From contig CAKPVW010000008.1 of NCBI GenBank assembly GCA_934196075.1, positions 1 through 60,547 on the forward strand: DNA of 60,547 nt, given 5' to 3'. The notes under the pieces are model-generated. The model made no database searches. It was not told the DNA's origin and worked only from the letters and a program-made list of their open reading frames with translations. Positions 16,481-25,909 of this stretch are shown one piece after another. Each line of letters starts with the position of its first letter. The first letter of the stretch is position 1. Origin of the DNA: an uncultured Anaerovibrio sp. Lineage in GTDB: Bacteria > Bacillota > Negativicutes > Selenomonadales > Selenomonadaceae. The translations under genes were made by a program, and so were the position numbers.

Positions 16481-16546
16481 TGAACACTCATCCCCTTTCT
16501 GCCATAAATTCTTCTAACATAGTTGCGTATCATCTTCTGTAGCTAT

Positions 16547-16575
16547 ATAATATCACCATATAAATGCAAAATCAA
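16547..16575 (-). promoter_or_regulatory. Promoter of the fru operon
   Basis: On the minus strand TTGATT (16575-16570), 17 bp and TATTAT (16552-16547). The -35 hexamer lies inside the downstream operator copy. Confidence 0.7.
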
Positions 16576-16598
16576 GCATTTTCTTTCAAAATCAAGCA
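16567..16598 (-). promoter_or_regulatory. Putative FruR operators (two direct repeats)
   Basis: The 12-bp sequence TGCTTGATTTTG (minus strand) occurs twice, at 16578-16567 and 16598-16587, exactly 20 bp apart. That is two helical turns, on the same DNA face. One copy covers the -35 box of the fru promoter, as expected for a DeoR-type repressor. Confidence 0.65.
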
Positions 16599-16643
16599 GA
16601 AAAACGCAAAAGTTATCAGATTGATATGAGCAAGTAATATTGC

Positions 16644-16672
16644 TTGCAGTAATTTAATAGAAATGATAAACT
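16644..16672 (+). promoter_or_regulatory. Promoter of murA
   Basis: TTGCAG, 17 bp, TAAACT, about 55 bp upstream of the murA start and divergent from the fru promoter. Confidence 0.55.
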
Positions 16673-16726
16673 GAAGTGTGATACTTTTTGGAAGTATGTC
16701 TTTAATTTAGGAGGAAATTTTACTTA

Positions 16727-17992
16727 ATGGAAAAGTTGATTATAAATGGCGGCAAGCAGCTGCGTGGCCGGGTAAAAATTAGTGGTGCAAAGAATGCGGT
16801 ATTGCCTATTATTGCGGCAGCCCTGCTGGGACAGGATTCTCCTAGCAAGCTGGAGGAGGTTCCAGCCCTGGACGATGTGCATACCCTCAGTGCGGTGTTG
16901 GAGCAGCTAGGGGTTAAGGTAGAGTTTAATGCAGATAAAAATACCCTGCTGGTGGATAGCTCTGAGATTAACAGCTGTGAAGCGCCCTATGATTTGGTGC
17001 GGAAGATGCGTGCCTCTTTTTTGATTATAGGTCCTATGCTGGCTCGCTGCGGCCGGGTGAGAATTTCTCTCCCAGGCGGCTGTGCTATTGGCACCCGTCC
17101 TATTGATTTGCATCTCAAGGGGTTTGAGGCCTTGGGGGCAAGGATTGATATTGGTCACGGCTACATTGAGGCTACTACCCCTAACGGCCTGAAGGGAGCC
17201 AGAATTTATCTGGATTTCCCAAGTGTTGGTGCTACTGAGAATATTATGATGGCTGCTTCTATGGCAGAGGGCACCACTGTGATTGAGAATCCAGCCCAGG
17301 AGCCGGAGATTATCGACCTGGCTAACTACCTTAATGTTATGGGGGCTAGAGTCCGTGGGGCTGGTACCAATGTGATTAAGATTGAGGGCGTACAGAGGCT
17401 GACTGGCCGTAACTATACCATTATTCCAGACCGGATTGAGGCAGGCACCTATATGGTGGCAGCAGCTATGACCAGAGGGGATGTTTATATTGAAAACGCC
17501 ATTAGCGAGCATTTGAAGCCTGTTATTGCCAAATTGAAGGAAGCTGGCGTGGATATTGAGGAAAATATTGACGGGATTCGGGTGGTGTGCAATCGCCGTA
17601 CCAAGGCGGTGGATATCAAAACCCTGCCATATCCAGGCTTCCCGACAGATATGCAGGCTCAGTTTATGGCTATGCTGGCTGTATCTGAGGGCTTGGGCCG
17701 TGTAACAGAGACTGTTTTTGAGAATCGGTTTATGCATGTGGATGAGCTAAAGCGTATGGGAGCCAATATTCGCATTGATGGCAGAACCTCCATGATTGAA
17801 GGGGTGGATAGGCTTCATGGCTGTAGTGTCAAGGCCACAGATTTGCGAGCTGGTGCGGCTATGGTGCTGGCTGGCCTGGTGGCTGAGGGCGAGACTCAGA
17901 TTGGCTATATTCATCATATTGACAGAGGCTATGATAATCTGGTTTCCAAGCTGGTAATGCTGGGGGCAGATATTCGCCGTGTGAATGAGTAA
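16727..17992 (+). CDS. murA: UDP-N-acetylglucosamine 1-carboxyvinyltransferase
   Basis: First committed step of peptidoglycan synthesis: transfer of enolpyruvate from PEP to UDP-GlcNAc in the cytosol. The 421-residue protein has [10 protein letters not shown] with the catalytic Lys22-Asn23, and the active-site loop [11 protein letters not shown] with Cys119, the usual fosfomycin-sensitive residue. The C-terminal [20 protein letters not shown] matches the family end. AGGAGG precedes the ATG. It overlaps or abuts the following membrane transferase. Confidence 0.97.
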   Translation: MEKLIINGGKQLRGRVKISGAKNAVLPIIAAALLGQDSPSKLEEVPALDDVHTLSAVLEQLGVKVEFNADKNTLLVDSSEINSCEAPYDLVRKMRASFLIIGPMLARCGRVRISLPGGCAIGTRPIDLHLKGFEALGARIDIGHGYIEATTPNGLKGARIYLDFPSVGATENIMMAASMAEGTTVIENPAQEPEIIDLANYLNVMGARVRGAGTNVIKIEGVQRLTGRNYTIIPDRIEAGTYMVAAAMTRGDVYIENAISEHLKPVIAKLKEAGVDIEENIDGIRVVCNRRTKAVDIKTLPYPGFPTDMQAQFMAMLAVSEGLGRVTETVFENRFMHVDELKRMGANIRIDGRTSMIEGVDRLHGCSVKATDLRAGAAMVLAGLVAEGETQIGYIHHIDRGYDNLVSKLVMLGADIRRVNE

Positions 17993-18011
17993 GCAGGAAA
18001 GGAAACGTGAT

Positions 18012-19463
18012 ATGACAAATGTAAAGGGAGATTTGCTTACCATAGGTATTGTAGGCTTCCTGCTTTTTATGTTGGGAAATTGGGCTATTGCTATTACGGA
18101 TCCGGTGGAGTCTAACTACACCCTGACCGCAGTGGAGATGCTGCGGTCTGGGGATTATGTTTCTCCCCGTATTTACGGAAATTATTGGTATGACAAGCCT
18201 GCTTTTTTCTATTGGGAGCTGATTGCAGCCTACAAGCTGATGGGGGTAAATGAATTTGCTTCCCGGTTTTTCCCAGGGGTTTTTGGGGTTATTGGCTTGA
18301 TGATGACCTATGGTTTTGCTCGGAAGCTTTATGACCGCAAAACGGGCTTGATGGCGGCAGGTATTTTGGGTACCTGCTTTGAATACTGGCTTTTGTCCAA
18401 AACCGTTATTACGGATTTGACTTTATTTGTATTTTTCAATGCGGTGCTGATTTTCTTTTTTTGGGGGTATCGCACTGGACAGAGGAATTACTATTATTTG
18501 TGTTATCTTTTTGCCGGACTGGCTACCTTGGACAAGGGGCCTATTGGTCTTTTGCTGCCGGGCTTTGTGCTGACGGTGTTTTTGTGTATCAGACGGGATT
18601 TCAAGGAGTTCCTGTATCTGAGACTGCCTACAGGCTTGGTGCTGTATGCCTTGGTGGCTGGCAGCTGGTACTATATGATGTACACCATTCACGGCATGGA
18701 TTTTATCAATAATTTCCTGGGGGTACACAATTTCCTACGAGCTACCCAGTCAGAGCATCCCCGTTGGGATGTGTGGTGGTACTACACCATGATTTTCTTT
18801 GCGGGCTGTCTGCCTTGGTGCTGGATTCTGCCGGCAGCTATTGTCAAGGCGGTGAAAAGGCAGCGTCTGCCAGAAATTGATATGACCACAGGTTTTCTTT
18901 TGACCTGGGCTTTGGTGGTAAATATTTTCTATCAGTGCATGGCTACCAAATATACTACCTATACCCTGCCGGCCCTGCTGCCGATAGCTATTCTCATGGC
19001 TAGATATCTTTATCAGCGGGAGGTTTTGGTCAAGCGTACTGTGATCGGCGCGATTGTGGCCTATGGTATTTTGACCTTTGCCCTGGCGGTACCGGCCTGC
19101 TCTGATGAGGGGTATTCTGGCAAGAATATTGCTGCCGTGTACAAGGATGTGGTCAAGGATGATGATTTGGTAGTAAGCTATGGAGATTACAAAACCTCTA
19201 TTGTGTTCTATGGCCAGAAAATGGTTTATCGGCTGGAGAAGGCGGAGGCTATTCCAGGGATGCTGCCAGATGGCAAAAGCTGGAATGCCAAAAATGTCAT
19301 GCCTTTTATTTCCTTTGAGGAATTGCCAAGGGATAAGAATGTCTATCTCATCCTCAATAATCGGCGTTTTAAATCCTTTGAAACGGATTTTGATGCTTCG
19401 GAATGGAAGCTGCTGGGGGAATTCAAGGCAGCCAGGGTATATGTAAGAGAAGCAAAGCAATAA
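18012..19463 (+). CDS. GT39/ArnT-type dolichyl-phosphate-mannose-like glycosyltransferase, membrane
   Basis: A 483-residue polytopic protein with roughly ten transmembrane segments. The N-terminal region is typical of GT39/GT83 enzymes: the first loop DPVESNYTLTAVEMLRSGDY, then YDKPAFFYW, corresponds to the catalytic acidic loop and the D/E-x-P motifs of ArnT/PMT proteins. Such enzymes move a sugar from a lipid carrier to an extracytoplasmic acceptor such as lipid A. The start at 18012 is preferred because GGAAA lies just upstream; a second ATG at 17985 overlaps murA. The exact donor and acceptor are unknown; lipid A modification is plausible given the nearby LPS genes. Confidence 0.8.
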   Translation: MTNVKGDLLTIGIVGFLLFMLGNWAIAITDPVESNYTLTAVEMLRSGDYVSPRIYGNYWYDKPAFFYWELIAAYKLMGVNEFASRFFPGVFGVIGLMMTYGFARKLYDRKTGLMAAGILGTCFEYWLLSKTVITDLTLFVFFNAVLIFFFWGYRTGQRNYYYLCYLFAGLATLDKGPIGLLLPGFVLTVFLCIRRDFKEFLYLRLPTGLVLYALVAGSWYYMMYTIHGMDFINNFLGVHNFLRATQSEHPRWDVWWYYTMIFFAGCLPWCWILPAAIVKAVKRQRLPEIDMTTGFLLTWALVVNIFYQCMATKYTTYTLPALLPIAILMARYLYQREVLVKRTVIGAIVAYGILTFALAVPACSDEGYSGKNIAAVYKDVVKDDDLVVSYGDYKTSIVFYGQKMVYRLEKAEAIPGMLPDGKSWNAKNVMPFISFEELPRDKNVYLILNNRRFKSFETDFDASEWKLLGEFKAARVYVREAKQ

Positions 19464-19511
19464 CATAAAATAACATAAAAGCTGCACACAGCTCTGTACC
19501 CATCTCCCTAA

Positions 19512-19536
19512 ATTAGATTTTAGGTCTAATTTGATG
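19512..19536 (+). other. Inverted repeat between the GT39-like and MFS genes
   Basis: AAATTAGA and TCTAATTT flank TTTTAGG. No T-run follows, so it may be an operator or a weak terminator. Confidence 0.35.
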
Positions 19537-19572
19537 GGGGCAATACAAATGAGTTTTGGTGCAGTTTTTTTG

Positions 19573-19601
19573 TTGCCAATTTTGGTGAATCGTTGTACAA
19601 T
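19573..19601 (+). promoter_or_regulatory. Promoter of the MFS transporter
   Basis: TTGCCA, a 17-bp spacer and TACAAT, 81 bp upstream of the start codon. Confidence 0.65.
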
Positions 19602-19681
19602 AAAAGCCACTGTATTTGTATGTGTCTTGTCACATGCAAAACAGAGTGGTATTTTTCTGGTTTTCTTTAGGAGGAATTTTT

Positions 19682-21049
19682 ATGCTTTTAGAACGATTGG
19701 AAAAGCTGCCTGTAGGCTCTTTTCATTATAAGCTTTTGGCGGTAACAGGTTTGGGCTGGCTGTTTGATGCTATGGACACAGGGTTGATTTCCTTTGTTTT
19801 GCCAATTTTGTCCAAGGAATGGGGTTTGCACCCAGAGCAGATGGGCTGGATTGGCAGTGTGGGCTTTATTGGTATGGCCCTGGGTGCGGTTATCTCTGGT
19901 ACCATTGCCGATAGAATCGGCCGCAAGCTGGTATTTTCCCTGACGGTTATTCTCTATAGTTTGGCTACTGGTGCCTGTGCCCTGTCCTGGAACTATGAGT
20001 CTTTGCTGGTATTTAGATTTCTGGTAGGCTTTGGCCTAGGCGGTGAGCTGCCGGTAGCAGCTACCCTGATGACGGAATATGCCCCTACCAAATTGAGAGG
20101 CCGGTTCATTGTTTTGCTGGAAAGCTTTTGGGGACTGGGCTGGCTGGCGGCTGCCTGCATTGCTTATATGCTGATACCTTATTATGGTTGGCAGATTGCT
20201 TTCTTTATTGGTGCTTTGCCTGCGCTGTATGTATTTATCATTCGCCTGCATATGCCGGAGTCTGTAAGATATCTTCTTTCCAGGGGCAAAATTGCTGAGG
20301 CTCAGCAGATTGTACTGATGCTGGAGGAAAAGCTGAATGTGAAAAGCGAGCCTTTTGCAGAGGAGCTGAGCGAGGTGGAGAAGGGCACTGAGCATGCTGC
20401 GGCACCTAAGCTGAGCACCTTGTGGTCTGGCACCTTTGCTCGTCGTACAGCTATGCTGTGGGTGGCTTGGTTTGGTATCAATTTCAGCTATTATGGTATC
20501 TTTATGTGGCTGCCTTCCATTGTATTCCAGCAGGGTTTTACGGTAGTCAAGACCTTTGAATATGTGTTGATTATGACTTTGGCTCAGCTGCCGGGCTACT
20601 ACTGTGCTGCTTGGCTGGTGGATGTTATTGGACGCAAATATACTCTGTCCCTATTCCTGTTGATTAGCGGCGTGGCCAGCTATTTCTTCGGCAATGCGGC
20701 TGGCTCTGCAGAGCTGTTGGCTTGGGGCGCCACCATGTCCTTCTTCAATCTGGGAGCCTGGGGCGTGCTGTACACCTATACTCCTGAGCTGTATCCTACC
20801 GCCATTCGTGCTTTGGGCAGCGGCTATGCTGCCGGTTTTGGCCGTATCGGCAGTATGATTGCTCCTGCTATGGTTGGTATGATGATTGGCGGTCAGATGA
20901 GCAGTGCCAATATATTTGTGCTGTTTGCTGGCGTTTTTGTAGTAGTATCTGCTGTTGTTATGGGCTTAGGGGTGGAAAGCCGCAAGAAGTCCTTGGAGGA
21001 AATTGCTGAGGAGGCAGTTGGCCGTCAGCAGGAAACCGCTCATTGCTAA
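19682..21049 (+). CDS. Major facilitator superfamily transporter (NiaP/aromatic-acid:H+ symporter-like)
   Basis: A 455-residue, 12-helix transporter. The start at 19682 follows AGGAGG by 7 bp; the longer open frame lacks a ribosome site. The first helix holds FDAMDTGLISFVLP, the loop 2-3 motif is GTIADRIGRKLVF, and helix 4 has RFLVGFGLGGELPVA, all features of the sugar-porter/AAHS branch that includes niacin transporter NiaP. The loop 8-9 repeat motif VDVIGRKYTL is present. The substrate is uncertain: nicotinate, aromatic acids and similar organic acids are all compatible. Confidence 0.82.
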   Translation: MLLERLEKLPVGSFHYKLLAVTGLGWLFDAMDTGLISFVLPILSKEWGLHPEQMGWIGSVGFIGMALGAVISGTIADRIGRKLVFSLTVILYSLATGACALSWNYESLLVFRFLVGFGLGGELPVAATLMTEYAPTKLRGRFIVLLESFWGLGWLAAACIAYMLIPYYGWQIAFFIGALPALYVFIIRLHMPESVRYLLSRGKIAEAQQIVLMLEEKLNVKSEPFAEELSEVEKGTEHAAAPKLSTLWSGTFARRTAMLWVAWFGINFSYYGIFMWLPSIVFQQGFTVVKTFEYVLIMTLAQLPGYYCAAWLVDVIGRKYTLSLFLLISGVASYFFGNAAGSAELLAWGATMSFFNLGAWGVLYTYTPELYPTAIRALGSGYAAGFGRIGSMIAPAMVGMMIGGQMSSANIFVLFAGVFVVVSAVVMGLGVESRKKSLEEIAEEAVGRQQETAHC

Positions 21050-21074
21050 ATTGCTGAGAATTTAAAAGCATATT

Positions 21075-21125
21075 AAAATCCCGATGGAGAATTGTCTGAG
21101 CAACAGGCTTCCATCGGGATTTTTA
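21075..21125. terminator. Bidirectional terminator between MFS and chemotaxis genes
   Basis: AAAATCCCGATGGA pairs with TTCCATCGGGATTTT, with A/T runs on both sides, serving the two convergent genes. Confidence 0.9.
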
Positions 21126-21151
21126 TTTGTGCTGATTTACAGTGCAGTGTA

Positions 21152-22294
21152 TTAATGCTGAGTGCGGAGGGCTTTCTCCATATCAGAGGCCAAATCCGCC
21201 AGGGCGGAGGCAGCTGCGGCAATCTCCTGATTGGCGGCGGATTGCTGCTGAGTTTGACCGTTGATTTCCTTGGTGTTTTTGTCGATTTTCTGACAGCTTT
21301 GATCCATATTGTCCATGGAGAAAACGATTTTTTCGGCACCCTGAGATACGATATCCACCGTGGATTTGATATTGACAATCTGTTCCTTGATGGAGGCAAT
21401 CTGAGCGATAATGCTGGTAAAGTGATTTCCTACCTGACGCACAGATTCGGTACCGCTGGCAACCTGAGCGGTTCCCTGCTGCATGGCCTGAACTGTCTGA
21501 GTGGTGGCACTCTGAATAGAGGTGATATTTTCCTTGATATGCTTGGCAGCTTCCTGAGATTCTCCGGCCAGCTTCCGGACTTCCTCGGCAACAACGGCAA
21601 AGCCTTTGCCTGCCTCGCCAGCTCTGGCAGCCTCAATGGCGGCATTGAGAGCCAGCAAATTGGTTTGGTCAGCAATGGCAGAAACGGATTCTACAATATG
21701 GCCAATGGCTTCGGACTGCTCCCCTAGATGATTGACCATATCCGCTGAGGTCTGCACACTGTTTTCGATATTGCTCATAATATCGATGGCATTATTCATC
21801 AGGTCAGAGCCTTCGTTGGCAGCAGTGGTCATTTCCTCAGAGGTCTGCTGAACGGTATCTACCTGATTATTCATATTGATAACATCCTCAAATATGCTGT
21901 TTAGGAAATCCATGGAGTTTTGCAGCTCTTTGACCTGATCCTCCATAGCCTGAGTAACCCCGGTCATGTGATCCGCTATGCTGATGGCACTATTGGCAGA
22001 CTGGGTGGCACTGGAGGTTAGCTCCTGGGAGGAGGCGGCAATCTGCTGGGCAAATTTGGACATTTTCTGTGTCAAGCCATTGTTGGAGGCTGACTGCTGG
22101 GCTGCTGGCAATGTCTGTATTGGCACGGAGTCCCCGGTATGGAGCTTTTTGGCAGCTACTAGAAGGAAACCGGCAATTAGCAAAAAGATACTGGTGAGAG
22201 CTGATGGCAAGATAGAGGCCAGACCTGCCAGGGAAATGAGAATGGCCAAAATACCTGCGCCGGTGAAAATGGCAGAATAAGAATTGGTTGACAT
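21152..22294 (-). CDS. Methyl-accepting chemotaxis-type signalling protein without a periplasmic sensor
   Basis: A 380-residue protein. Two closely spaced transmembrane helices (about 8-26 and 31-47) leave no room for a periplasmic ligand domain or a HAMP unit. A long coiled coil follows, with the canonical hairpin tip [20 protein letters not shown] and EVRKLAGES. The tip is what contacts CheA/CheW, so the protein should feed a chemosensory array, sensing a membrane or cytoplasmic cue. AAAGGGG precedes the ATG. No che genes lie nearby in the window. Confidence 0.88.
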   Translation of the reverse strand: MSTNSYSAIFTGAGILAILISLAGLASILPSALTSIFLLIAGFLLVAAKKLHTGDSVPIQTLPAAQQSASNNGLTQKMSKFAQQIAASSQELTSSATQSANSAISIADHMTGVTQAMEDQVKELQNSMDFLNSIFEDVINMNNQVDTVQQTSEEMTTAANEGSDLMNNAIDIMSNIENSVQTSADMVNHLGEQSEAIGHIVESVSAIADQTNLLALNAAIEAARAGEAGKGFAVVAEEVRKLAGESQEAAKHIKENITSIQSATTQTVQAMQQGTAQVASGTESVRQVGNHFTSIIAQIASIKEQIVNIKSTVDIVSQGAEKIVFSMDNMDQSCQKIDKNTKEINGQTQQQSAANQEIAAAASALADLASDMEKALRTQH

Positions 22295-22492
22295 AAAAAC
22301 ACCCCTTTATAGATTTGTGAAATACGAGTGAAAACCTAGTAGGCAGATGATAAAAGCGCGTTCAATAACCTACTGTACCCCGCTTAAAATGATACATCAA
22401 ATCCTTGACAGTGGCAATGATTTTTTTGGCCTAGATAAGGGAAAAATTTTGGTGAATAGGCTAGGCAGGGAGGCCGGTTTGGTACGAAAATC

Positions 22493-22521
22493 TTGTATTT
22501 AAATATTGAATGAGGTATTAT
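22493..22521 (+). promoter_or_regulatory. Promoter of the lptD/LPS core operon
   Basis: TTGTAT, 17 bp, TATTAT about 50 bp upstream of lptD. Nothing else is seen in the gap 22295-22570. Confidence 0.6.
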
Positions 22522-22570
22522 AGAAGGGAGTATGTTTTTTTTAATAGGAAAAATTTCGGAGTGAAATTTA

Positions 22571-24124
22571 ATGCTGAGAAATAGGAAAAAAATTTGCGGC
22601 ATTGCGGCAGGTTTGGCTCTGGCTTCCCTGACAGGAAGCAATGGTCAGCCTTGGGCTATGCCCACAGCGGAAGCTGTATACAATAGCGAAAGTGATACTG
22701 ACGCAGATATTTTGGATTATGTGGAGAATCGCCGCCGTACTGAACGGGAAAACCGTCTTAATGAGGATGAGAAAAAGCTTTTGCAGGATGCTTATGAGAT
22801 GAAGGAAAATCTGCGGGAGCCTTTGGATCCTACCAAGAATGTGCCTGTGGCTGTAGAAGGTGACGAGCTTTTTTATGATGAAAACACCGGGGATTTTCAG
22901 GTCAAGGGCAATGTGGTGATGACCTCTTTGGACAAGCGTCGTTTTATTACGGCGGAGGCTAAGGGCAATCTGCAGCGTCAGGATGTGGCGGTGCCGGACA
23001 AGGCCTATATGCTGCAGCTGACAGATGGCCAGGCGAGAATTGTTTTGAATGGCTATCGGACTCAGTACAACTGGGGCAAGGAAGAGGGCCAGATGGAGGA
23101 TGCTCAGGGCAAGATTGACCATCAATACGTAAAGGCGAAAAGAATTGAGCTGTACCCTGATAAGGTGGTGCTTTTTGATGCCAGTGCCACCAAATGCAGC
23201 GCCAAAAAGCCTGATTACAAAATGACCGCTCAGAAAATTGAATACTACCCTGGCATTCAGACCATTTCCTATGGGGTTAAATATTGGCTAGGCAGTATTC
23301 CGGTATATTCTGTGCCCAAGCAGGTAAGCAAGGAAGGGGAAAAGGGGATATATCTGCCGAAGGCTTCCTATGATAATGACAATGGCTTTGGCATTAAAGA
23401 TACCCTTTATTATCCTATTACAGATAATGTGCGGGCCTATGGAGATTTCTTTATTTCCCAAAAAAGCAAGGTAAAAACCCATGGTGGATTTTTGTATAAT
23501 ACCAAGGGCTTTGGTAATTTTGCTCTGCGGACTGGTTTTTTTGAGGATAGCGATGGCAAATGGATTCACAAGGCGCCTACCTTTAGATGGGATTATGGCG
23601 ACAAAATTCCTGATACGCCTTTTAACTATAGCCTTGCCTATGAGCATGGTGCCTGGGAGCAGGATGGCAAACATTCCATCCATACCTATTACTATGCCAA
23701 GTTTGGGATAGATCCAATTCATCTTGGCACCTGGCGGGTTTATCCAAGCGTCAATTACTCCATTACGGATGAAACCTATGATCATAGCAGAGTCAGCGGT
23801 TTGGGCTATGATATTACAGCACTGAAGGAATTCGATGATAGATGGAGCACCTATTTAGGCTATCATTTCAGCAAGAGCAATAGTCAGAACAGCGTCTTCG
23901 ATTTTGATTTGGATAGCTATTCCGAGAAGGTGACAGCAGGCTTTAGCTACAGCTTTAGCCCTAAGGATCGGGTGGTAGTTGGCTGGGCCTTTGATGGGGA
24001 AACCAGCAAGCTGATGGACACAGATTATTATTGGTACCACAATATGCATTGCGCCCAGCTGATTGTCCGTTATCGTGAGAAGCGGGATCAAATCAGGGTA
24101 ACAGCTCAGTTCGCACCATGGTAA
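22571..24124 (+). CDS. lptD: LPS-assembly protein LptD/OstA homologue
   Basis: A 517-residue protein, shorter than proteobacterial LptD (about 780). It has a signal sequence (AAGLALASLTGS...AMPTAEA) and a periplasmic OstA-like jelly-roll (VEGDELFYDENTGDFQVKGN, about residues 92-111; AKRIELYPDKVVLFDAS). A barrel with strands such as LGTWRVYPSVNYSITDETYD and VTAGFSYSFSPKDRVVVGW follows, ending in FAPW. It inserts LPS into the outer leaflet. The start is supported by GGAG. It leads a long plus-strand run of heptose and core-LPS genes, so biosynthesis and export are co-located. Confidence 0.85.
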   Translation: MLRNRKKICGIAAGLALASLTGSNGQPWAMPTAEAVYNSESDTDADILDYVENRRRTERENRLNEDEKKLLQDAYEMKENLREPLDPTKNVPVAVEGDELFYDENTGDFQVKGNVVMTSLDKRRFITAEAKGNLQRQDVAVPDKAYMLQLTDGQARIVLNGYRTQYNWGKEEGQMEDAQGKIDHQYVKAKRIELYPDKVVLFDASATKCSAKKPDYKMTAQKIEYYPGIQTISYGVKYWLGSIPVYSVPKQVSKEGEKGIYLPKASYDNDNGFGIKDTLYYPITDNVRAYGDFFISQKSKVKTHGGFLYNTKGFGNFALRTGFFEDSDGKWIHKAPTFRWDYGDKIPDTPFNYSLAYEHGAWEQDGKHSIHTYYYAKFGIDPIHLGTWRVYPSVNYSITDETYDHSRVSGLGYDITALKEFDDRWSTYLGYHFSKSNSQNSVFDFDLDSYSEKVTAGFSYSFSPKDRVVVGWAFDGETSKLMDTDYYWYHNMHCAQLIVRYREKRDQIRVTAQFAPW

Positions 24125-24202
24125 GGGGCTGCTGATGGGATTAGGGCAGTTAAATCAGTTTTTAGGGAGCAGGGCCGGCTGGGAGCAGGCCAGAGGAGGT
24201 AT

Positions 24203-25363
24203 ATGATGACACCATTGGAGGCTATTGAGAAGCTGTCTGGCCAGCCGGTGCTGGTGCTGGGGGATATGATAGCAGATATCTATCTCTATGGCACTATTGC
24301 CAGAATTTCACGAGAGGCACCTGTATTGGTGCTGGAGCAGTCCACGGAGAAAATTGTGGCTGGCGGTGCAGCCAATGTTATTAATAATGGTGCTACTTTG
24401 GGAGGCCGGATTTTTGCTGCCGGTTTGGTGGGAGATGACAGTGCTGCCAAAGGGCTGGCTGGTATTTTGCAGGAAAAATCTGTGGATGTAACAGGTTTTA
24501 TAAGGGATGCCAATAGGGCCACTATTTCCAAAACCAGAATCGTGGCTGGGGGCCGGACTACGGTTAGCCAGCAGATTGTACGGGTGGACAAGGAGTCCAA
24601 GGAGCCGATGGGCAAAGCTCAGGAGCAGCAGTTGATGGCATATCTAGCCAAGGTATTGCCACAGGTCAAGGGGGTGGTGCTTAGTGACTACGGCAGCGGC
24701 ACCATTACTGATAAGTTGTTAGAACAGATTTTTGCTTATTGCCACGGGCATAATATCCCTACCATTGTGGATTCCCGCTATGATATTCTCCGGTTCAAAA
24801 CAGTGGATTATATCAAGCAGAATGATGCGGAGCTATCAGCAGCCATTGGCAGGGATTTGACCACAGAGGAAGAACTGGTGCAGGGGGGCTGTGAGCTGTT
24901 GGTCAAGATGGCGGCGAAGGGCGCTCTGATTACCCGGGGAGAGGATGGCATGAGTCTGTTCCAGATCGTATCTCCTCAGGAGGCAGCAGATTATTTAAAA
25001 GCTCAGGAGACTGGGGACTCTGAGGAGGCTGGTCAGTTTGGAGAAGGACTGGCGGTTAAATTGGTGGTAAAGCGTCAGACGGGCTGTCTGTCTGTGGTGC
25101 AGATGCTGATTCGCTATCAGGAGAGGGATATTTTGGTCAGCCATATTCCTGTAACAGATAAAAGCGAGGTTTATGATGTATCTGGTGCTGGTGATACCTG
25201 TGTGGCTGCGGTGATTCTGGGCTTGGCTGCCGGTGTAGAGCCATTGCTGGCCAGTCAGCTTAGCAATGAGGCTTCGGGGATTGCGGTGCGCAAAATGGGT
25301 ACAGCGGTGGTCTATGCTCAGGAACTGAAGGAAAGATTTCGTCAGCTAGGGTATGAAGCATAA
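24203..25363 (+). CDS. PfkB-family heptose kinase, HldA-like paralogue 1
   Basis: A 386-residue ribokinase-fold protein. The N-terminus VLVLGDMIADIYLYGTIARI and AGGAANV are the HldA/RfaE1 sugar-binding signature, and YDVSGAGDTCVAAV near residue 320 is the ATP/catalytic-base motif. It is longer and more diverged than the second kinase at 29289, with an insertion between about residues 255 and 290. Expected activity is phosphorylation of D-glycero-D-manno-heptose 7-phosphate at C1, but a changed specificity is possible because the canonical enzyme is also present. AGGAGG precedes tandem ATGs at 24203/24206. hldC follows after 13 bp. Confidence 0.8.
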   Translation: MMTPLEAIEKLSGQPVLVLGDMIADIYLYGTIARISREAPVLVLEQSTEKIVAGGAANVINNGATLGGRIFAAGLVGDDSAAKGLAGILQEKSVDVTGFIRDANRATISKTRIVAGGRTTVSQQIVRVDKESKEPMGKAQEQQLMAYLAKVLPQVKGVVLSDYGSGTITDKLLEQIFAYCHGHNIPTIVDSRYDILRFKTVDYIKQNDAELSAAIGRDLTTEEELVQGGCELLVKMAAKGALITRGEDGMSLFQIVSPQEAADYLKAQETGDSEEAGQFGEGLAVKLVVKRQTGCLSVVQMLIRYQERDILVSHIPVTDKSEVYDVSGAGDTCVAAVILGLAAGVEPLLASQLSNEASGIAVRKMGTAVVYAQELKERFRQLGYEA

Positions 25364-25376
25364 TGGAGATAAATAG

Positions 25377-25844
25377 ATGATTGTAGATAGAAATAAAATA
25401 GCAGATTTTTGTCAGGTTTTGCGGGAGGGCGGCCAAAGGGTAGTATTTACCAATGGCTGCTTTGATATTCTCCATGCCGGTCATGTAAGATATTTGCAGC
25501 AGGCTCGCTCCTATGGTGATTGCTTGGTGCTGGGGCTGAATACAGATGCTTCTGTGCGGCGCCTCAAGGGACCGGAGCGTCCTATTAATAATGAGCAGGA
25601 TAGGGCAGAGGTGGTAGGTGCCCTAAAGTCTGTGGATTATGTGGTATTCTTTGATGAACCTACGGCAGAGGCTTTGATTCAGCAGGTACATCCTGATGTA
25701 TATGTGAAGGGTGGAGATTATACCATTGAAACCTTGCCAGAGGGACAGATTGTTCTGGGCTATGGTGGACAGGTTGAACTGGTACAGTTGGTGGCAGGAC
25801 GATCTACCACCAATGTTATTGCTAAAATACAGGGCCAAAAATAA
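25377..25844 (+). CDS. hldC: D-glycero-beta-D-manno-heptose 1-phosphate adenylyltransferase
   Basis: A 155-residue nucleotidyltransferase adding AMP to heptose 1-phosphate to make ADP-heptose. TNGCFDILHAGHVRYL contains the HxGH motif (His33-His36), and VAGRSTTNVIAKIQ is the typical RfaE2 C-terminus. It corresponds to the C-terminal half of E. coli HldE, here a separate gene. GGAG lies before the ATG. Confidence 0.94.
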   Translation: MIVDRNKIADFCQVLREGGQRVVFTNGCFDILHAGHVRYLQQARSYGDCLVLGLNTDASVRRLKGPERPINNEQDRAEVVGALKSVDYVVFFDEPTAEALIQQVHPDVYVKGGDYTIETLPEGQIVLGYGGQVELVQLVAGRSTTNVIAKIQGQK

Positions 25845-25909
25845 GATAGCTGTGGGGCTGACTATGTGAACAGTTCTCATGGGGCTATAGATAATAAGGG
25901 AGTTATGGG

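Noticed and set aside
24134..24205. 23-codon frame overlapping the first heptose kinase start (ATGA overlap)
   Set aside because: No ribosome site and no conservation evidence. The overlap alone is weak support for a leader peptide.
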